Part shown: piece after piece, positions 58,558 to 64,000 of the stretch
Layout of the letters: each line of letters begins with the position of its first letter
How positions within the stretch are numbered: the first letter of the stretch is position 1
From: Pratylenchus scribneri
Lineage: Eukaryota; Nematoda; Chromadorea; Rhabditida; Pratylenchidae
DNA length: 64,000 nt
NCBI GenBank assembly: GCA_030063045.1
Contig: JAQSEB010000042.1
Span: forward strand, 372,001-436,000
Direction: 5' to 3'
Program-made: the position numbers and the translations under genes
The notes under the pieces: model-generated
Databases searched by the model: none
The model's input: the letters and a program-made list of their open reading frames with translations, nothing else
What the model was told of the DNA's origin: nothing

Positions 58558-59137
58558 AAATAAATTTGATCAATGATCAAAAATAATCATTATTTTAATA
58601 TTACACAAAATAATTTTTTGGTCAAAATTCTTTGATTCCGAAAATAGAATGGCCTTTAAAATCATAATAAAATGAATTAAATTTTTTAGGTGCTTATTTT
58701 TAAATGATAAATATTTTAACAAATGATGTAATTTACCTCAATTTTCGTTTCATTTCTTTGATTTATAAAATTCGGCCAAATTATTTCCGCCCTAAATCAT
58801 CTCCAAAAAATTAATTACCCAATGTCTAGTAATGTTTAATTTATGCTGACGAAATTCTCAAGGACAATGATGCAATCTAATCGAACATAAATTAAATAGA
58901 AACCCAATATAAAATACCCATATGATTTTTTTTATCAGTTCCACTCTATAAAGCTCAGATTACGTTAGATTTTATTTTTCAAAAGTATTTTATTTTTTAT
59001 ATTTCGGATAGTATTTGTCTTTCCATGAAATTTTTTTCCAAAATTTTTTTAATATTAGAGAAAATTTTAAAAAATTTAAACAAAATTTTTTAACTCTTTA
59101 AAAATTATTAAATTTAAGAAAAAATTTAATTTCCAAA
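58558..59137. other. presumed promoter region of the bZIP gene
   Basis: AT-rich, no frame. The ATG at 59138 stands in a CCAAAATGG context. Short upstream frames are possible here, which would matter for an ATF4-like gene (translationally controlled through uORFs in many animals), but none can be assigned to a transcript. Confidence 0.3.
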
Positions 59138-62100
59138 ATGGATTTATTGGATTTAATAAAGGAAGAGCATCGAATTGTGTCTGCCGCATTGGAAGCATTG
59201 CCTGCAGCTTTGGCCGCAAATTCGCCATTGGCAAATTCCCTCAATATTAATTCAAATGAATTCCAGCCGGAACAAGAGCAAAGGGTGATAATACTTTTTT
59301 AAATAATTATTTTTAATTTATATTTTTTAGCTCCAAATCAATCTTCATTCTATGGCACCGTCTCCTCCATTGTCAATTCCTTCCAATGTCCAATGGCTTG
59401 GGGGTGCAATCAATGGTGCGGGTGGCGGCCTTTCCCTTGAACATTTGGTTAAAATTGTTGTGGCCACCGTGCGCGAAGTGACTGGATCCGGGCAACAAAA
59501 GTGAGTGAAAATGTGATTTCTGATTTTAATAATTTAACCAGTCCCTTCGGGACTGCTTTAGCGGTTAGACTGGGCGAAATGTAATAAATTATTTTTGAAA
59601 GCGCGGGGCGCTTTAAGGACCCCTAGTTGATTTGTAGAATTCGGAAAAATTATGACATTCTGTGTTTTTTCCGCAAGGCTCGCTCCGCTCGCCCATTATT
59701 ATATAGTAGTACTCGCTTTGCGTGCCTTGTTTATTTACCACTTTCGCTCCCCAAAAGTGTTGTGTTCAATTGGGGTTAGCCTCTTCAACCTGGCTCACAA
59801 CAGCCACTGTTTTTAGGCGAAGAGTTACCGGCGTACGGCCGCGAGGAGGCCTGCGAGGTGTGGAAACCTTGTACGCCAACAGGCCGGTGGAATCACATTA
59901 TCATTTCGTTTGATGCAATGGCAATCAAATCCAATGCATCGCAAGGCGGACTGGTGGACAATCCTCTGGGTCTTTTTCTAAACCCACATCCAACCATCGA
60001 CCTCGCCTTCACCGACCTGCCCCCATCCTATTTTATTCTTTCGAATGCAGTCAACGGTTAAATTGACCGACCCAACGGTTCAGCCCATTCAACTATGCTC
60101 CGGTAAAGTAAAACCATCCTTGCATAGGAATGGGTGGCCAATCCAACCGGGACAGGGTATTATCAAATTTAATTTTTGACTGCATTTGTTCTGCTGTGGA
60201 TTTCAACTGCGAGGATTGCAGCTATTCATTCAAGAAATCCAATCCTTCAGCAACAATATTTTTTACATAAATACTGCCCGTTTTGGGGTTAGTTGGAGCA
60301 TTTGGTGCATAAATGCGATAACCTGTCTCTCTTGTTACTCGAGACATAGCACTGTACAAATTCCCATGGGCAAAGACTTCTTGGGACAAATCAAGACCCA
60401 TTTGATTGACCGATTGGCCTTGTGCTTTCATAATGGTCATTGCGAATGCAAGACGCACTGGGAATTGGAAACGACGGAATTTAATTCCATCTATGCGACC
60501 TTTTTCTTCATAATCGCACCAACATCTATTAAGGCAAACTTGCTTTCCGGTGCCTGCATTGGTACCGGTAATCACCTCTGCCATGATGATGTTATCATGC
60601 AAGCTCTTAATGACCATTCGTGTGCCATTGACAAGTCCTCGAGCAACAGCAAGATTTTTCAAGAGGACTATAATTGCTCCTTCTTTGAGCTTCAATTCAT
60701 GCAAAGGCAAGCCGGAAGGATTAAATTTATTCAACGCTTCTTCCTCGTCATCGGCTGCATTAATATCGAATGGTCGTTCGATTAATGATTCATCTGTTGA
60801 AAGATAAATCTTTTCCTTGGTCTTTAGCATTCCAAGAACTCGGCTATTAATGCCATCAACAGTGACATTATGTGGCGCCAACATCAGTCTCTTTAAGAGC
60901 TGTTGTGGAATAAAAAAATAAAAATATATATATATAAGCAAAAATAACAAATAAAAAGCATTAACTAAAAAGCCATAAACATTTATTAAAATAAAACAAA
61001 AACAAAAAACGAATAAATGTATAATAATAATAAATTACAATTGTTTGCCATTTAATTTCTTCCTCTCAAGATGGATCGGCTTCCTTTTCTCATTACTTAA
61101 AAAAAAATAAAAATATAGAAAAATTAAAAAATTATAAATGTAACCTATCACATATTGATATAAATTGTTTTTGAGGTGCATTGGCCTCCATTTCCGCTTC
61201 CTCCGCCGCCGCCTCCCTTCTTTTTTGGACAATTGCGCGCAAAATGTCCATACCCATTGCCTGTAAATATCAAAATAGAGTGAAATAAAATTATAAATAT
61301 ACAGTTATAGCATTTGCGGTCACCACCACGGTCATCGCGATCACCACGACCTCCACCTTTGCGATTGTGCCCGCGATTGGCTCCTCCTCGCTATAAAATT
61401 ATTGATAAAAATAAATGAATATAAAAAATACCTTTTTCATTCCACCTCCTCCACCGCCATTCTTCTCTTTTCCATCTTCCTTCTTCTTTTCCTTCTGAGT
61501 GCCATTCTTCTTCTTCTCGCCTTTCTCCGCATTTTCATTGCCATTGTTATTTCGGCCATCCTCTTCAACAATTGTTGGCGGTGTTTTTTCCTTCTCATTA
61601 TTTTCCGACATTTTTTGTTGTTTTTTTGGAATTGAATAGGTTTGATTAAGTTTTAACAAAATCGAATCTAAAATATCCATTCTAGGTTAAAAATATTTTT
61701 TGGCGGAATAAAAGAATAAAATCAATTGAAGAATTCGAATGCGCATGCGCCAGCAACAAAAATCTCGATGTTTTTCTTGCTAGCTATTTTTTTATTTTCA
61801 AATGACACATTATCCCAAAATATTAAATATTTTATATTTTTAAACCGGTTTAAGCTCATATCTCGAAACCGTTATGGTTTCACAACTTGCGCAATATACC
61901 ATTGGATTCGTCTTGTCGAGCTCTACAACTTTGCTCTTTACCGCGCACTTCTATCTCAACTCGCAAAAAAGTTATAATGAAATTGCAAAAATTTTCAAAA
62001 AATTGACCCCCTATCGTCAATTTTTTAGCCTTCCCTGTCCACCGTAGACCCCCCAACCTATATATCAAAAGATAGCACTGACTCAGGAGACGGGTCGCAT

Positions 62101-63033
62101 CAAACATTTATTTCAATATACGTTCAAGGAAAAAAGTTTTACCTGGACAAACCGGTTTTTAAACCGGTTTCGGCCCAAACCCAAACACCTATCAAAAAAC
62201 GCGTATTTTTCCTGGATGCGCACTGAAAAGTTACCCCTAGAATGTGCAAGTTTCAAAACCCAAAAATCCCTAGAAAAGCTCAAATTTGATTTAATGTGAA
62301 AAATGTAAAAGCATCTTTCTAGTATATAAATTATTTAATTTTAAATTTTTGAAAAATAAAATTTTCCAAAATTTTTTCAGAAAATCGAAATCCGAGGAAA
62401 ATGATAAACAAAAAGAAGAAGAGCAACAACAAAATACAAAGGGAAAAAGGGCGAATATTGTCGAAGAATCAGCCGAATTGATTTTGGAAAGGCGAAGACA
62501 ACAGGTGAAAAAGAAAATATTAAATTGAAATTTTACCCTAAATCCGTCTAATCTATAATACCCTTTAATATGTTGTCATTGTCAATCTTTTTTTTTATCA
62601 AATTAATTTAAAACTAACTATTTTAAAATCCCATTAGGATTAGGAGGACCCATAGCTCATAGCAGGGTTAACTTTAAAAAATTTTAATGCATTTTAATAA
62701 GTTCCTAAAGCACTACTAATTAAAAATGTCAATAGTTATACCCCAAATTTACCAATTTTTGAGAGGTTGAAAAATAATTTCCCACGAGATTTTAAAATAG
62801 TTTATACAGTATAAAATTAAAAAAAAACTATTTATTAAAGTATTTTGCAGAACAATGCGGCCGCCGCTCGATACCGAAAGCGACAACGCCAAGTGGAAAG
62901 TGGCCTCACAGAAGAATTGGCCCAATTAGAAAGAAGGAATTGGGAATTACGAGCGGAAGTGGCAAAATGCCAGGCCAACATTGAGGAGACCAATGCCCTA
63001 TTAAAAAGAAATAAGATACAAAAAAATGAATAA
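59138..63033 (+). CDS. ATF4/ATF5-like bZIP transcription factor
   Basis: Four exons with matching phases: 59138-59284, 59331-59500, 62381-62504, 62851-63033 (about 207 residues). The C-terminal 75 residues are a bZIP. The basic region ERRRQQNNAAAARYRKRQRQ fits N-x-A-A-x-x-Y-R-x-(K/R)-x-R of the ATF4/ATF5 class. A zipper with heptad spacing follows (LTEELAQLERRNWELRAEVA...). The exon 3/4 junction lies inside the basic region. The N-terminal part (MDLLDLIKEEHRIVSAALEA...) is short and lacks recognisable degron motifs. The nuclear factor would bind CRE/C/EBP-ATF sites in amino-acid or mitochondrial stress responses (family knowledge). Intron 2 is 2.9 kb and holds a Helitron fragment and an antisense gene. 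Confidence 0.82.
59520..60950 (-). mobile_element. Helitron fragment (RepHel helicase C-terminus)
   Basis: On the minus strand an open frame (60222-60950) matches the last part of a PIF1-type helicase from Helitron rolling-circle transposons: FNPSGLPLHELKLKEGAIIV, LLKNLAVARGLVNGTRMVI, then FPVRLAFAMTIMKAQGQSVN (helicase motif V/VI region) and LYSAMSRVTRETGYRIY. The usual INKAQGQ reads IMKAQGQ. The N-terminal helicase, Rep and replication-initiator domains are missing, so it is a truncated, dead copy. Downstream (59,540-60,180) is GC-richer non-coding DNA; near 59,540 a perfect AGTCCC-TTC-GGGACT hairpin could belong to the 3' terminus. Exact ends are uncertain. Confidence 0.8.
61148..61680 (-). 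CDS. nested CCHC zinc-knuckle / RGG-type nucleic-acid-binding protein
   Basis: Three exons on the strand opposite the bZIP gene and wholly inside its intron 2: 61432-61680, 61303-61390, 61148-61260 (149 residues, stop TGA). The N-terminal half is highly charged and Lys/Glu/Asn-rich (NAEKGEKKKNGTQKEKKKED), then GGGGGGMKK, an RGG-like segment (RGGANRGHNRKGGGRGDRDD), and a zinc knuckle CYNCNGYGHFARNC fitting C-x2-C-x4-H-x4-C exactly, created by splicing across exons 2 and 3. A Lys/Gly-rich tail follows. The family binds single-stranded RNA or DNA. Starts at 61680 and 61611 are both possible. The intact frame and splice sites suggest a live gene. Confidence 0.75.
61681..62380. other. rest of bZIP intron 2
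   Basis: Probably contains the promoter of the nested minus-strand gene. Several AAACCGGTTT palindromes (61,841; 62,150-62,165) and GC-richer DNA (62,010-62,240) are present; no frame or element ends were recognised. Confidence 0.35.
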
Positions 63034-63753
63034 AAATATGTAAATTATTTATTAAATATTTTTGAAAGTGCCATAAAATTTCATTTTTATATTAGTAGTA
63101 TATTTATTTTTTATTTATAAATATATAAAAATATCATAAAAATGGGTCAATATGATTTGATAGAAAATAGATATGCCATCGATGTTTAAGTTTTTTAAAC
63201 AGGGGTGGGGCATGGGGGCATAAATATATAAAAATAATTTAAAATTCCAACGGGTGTGATTTTTCAATAATACAAAAATCCTTGTTCTCCCTAATTAAGC
63301 CAAAAACATTGTTATTAAAGAAAAGAAAATTAATTTAATTTTATTGGAACAAGGAAGAAGGAAGATGTCAACAAATTCTTTTCTCTATCACCCTTTTCAT
63401 TTTTCTGTAGAAATGAGAATTTGAAATTTTTGAAGAATTTTATTCTAGCAAATATTTAGAATTAAATTATTTAAATTACCCTCCTCCTAATTATATTATT
63501 CATAACAATTTTCCTTTCAATCGAAATCAATGTATTATTTCCTTTTTTACACTAAAAATTTACCATCTACTATTACTACAAAAGAGTTTCGCAGATAGAA
63601 TATTAGCACATTTTGTTCATTTTATTGGACCATTTTTTATATTAAAATAATTTTATAATTATTCAATGATCAACGATCAAAAACATTAAAAATGGAATTT
63701 TCCCAGGAAAATTTCTATTATCCTCAATGAGGCATATTTGTTTGGCTACCTAA
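63034..63753. other. AT-rich region after the bZIP gene
   Basis: Likely 3' UTR and intergenic sequence. AT-rich with no supported gene, RNA or repeat. Confidence 0.4.
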
Positions 63754-63927
63754 TACCTCGCCTACATAAAAACTGCAAAATTTCATTGCAGTTTCTGCAA
63801 ATGCAGTTTCTGCAAATTTTATGTAGGCACCCAAATTTGCAGAAAAACTGCATGCAGCAAATGCCCTCCTCTTTTTGCATTATCTTTTTTGCTGCAAAAG
63901 TTTTGCAGTTTTTATGTAGGCGAGGTA
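63754..63927. mobile_element. 174-bp MITE with TAA target duplication
   Basis: Terminal inverted repeats of about 27 bp (starting TACCTCGCCTACATAAAAAC and ending as its inverse) enclose an interior of CTGCAAATTTTATGTAGGC-like partial repeats. The trinucleotide TAA flanks it (63751-63753 and 63928-63930). A TWA duplication suggests the PIF/Harbinger superfamily; Tc1/mariner (TA) is the alternative because the inverted repeat begins with TA. Confidence 0.8.
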
Positions 63928-64000
63928 TAAGCCACAATTGGGGATTGGATCTTTCTGCCCCAACAATATTGCCGTGGATTGCGCCCGCTTTTCTGTTCTT

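Overview
This is a strongly AT-rich eukaryotic window: many small exons, mostly short AT-rich introns bounded by GT...(TTT)CAG, and no bacterial-style operons. The C-terminal half of a GON-1/ADAMTS9-type protein, an array of small RNAs with Sm sites of the kind nematodes use with spliced-leader trans-splicing, F-box-type genes and small secreted peptides all point to a nematode. The base composition and gene style suggest a plant-parasitic tylenchid such as a root-knot nematode; that assignment is inference, not proof.

Layout. 1-7.7 kb: eleven tandem copies (+ strand) of a short RNA gene. Each has an upstream promoter-like block with TTTGCTTCCCAT, an Sm site (AATTTTTGG) and a 3' hairpin whose stem changes in a compensatory way between copies. 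They resemble SmY RNAs. A 1.37-kb fold-back transposon with a 9-bp target duplication sits between copies 9 and 10. 8.2-15.8 kb: 15 exons encoding thrombospondin type-1 repeats and a complete GON domain. One intron holds two minus-strand Sm-RNA genes plus a remnant, and the next holds a second fold-back element. 16.8-19.3 kb: three small minus-strand secreted-peptide genes, two of them paralogues with a shared promoter.

20.1-44 kb: three tandem minus-strand paralogues (20.1-25.8, 26.1-31.4, 38.7-44.0 kb) of a large protein built from up to ten PUR-like beta-beta-beta-beta-alpha units in five alternating a/b pairs, encoded in a repeating three-exon pattern. Each paralogue carries a minisatellite at the same intron. 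The middle copy has an exon interrupted by a GC-rich insertion. An F-box gene (32.7-38.1 kb, + strand) with a 2.8-kb intronic minisatellite and a hAT-type MITE lie between copies 2 and 3.

44.2-45.2 kb: a minisatellite open in long frames on both strands. 45.4-52.5 kb: minus-strand genes of unknown function, including a multi-module W/CxxC protein, with another hAT-type MITE in an intron. 53.4-54.9 kb: a coiled-coil hypothetical gene. 55.8-58.6 kb: a Gln-rich gene with an intronic minisatellite. 59.1-63.0 kb: an ATF4/5-like bZIP gene whose large intron contains a Helitron helicase fragment and, on the opposite strand, an intact CCHC zinc-knuckle/RGG gene. A short TAA-flanked MITE is near the end.

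The most unusual features are the Sm-RNA array, the tandem multi-PUR-like family, and the recurrence of kilobase-scale minisatellites of different sequence in single introns of most large genes.
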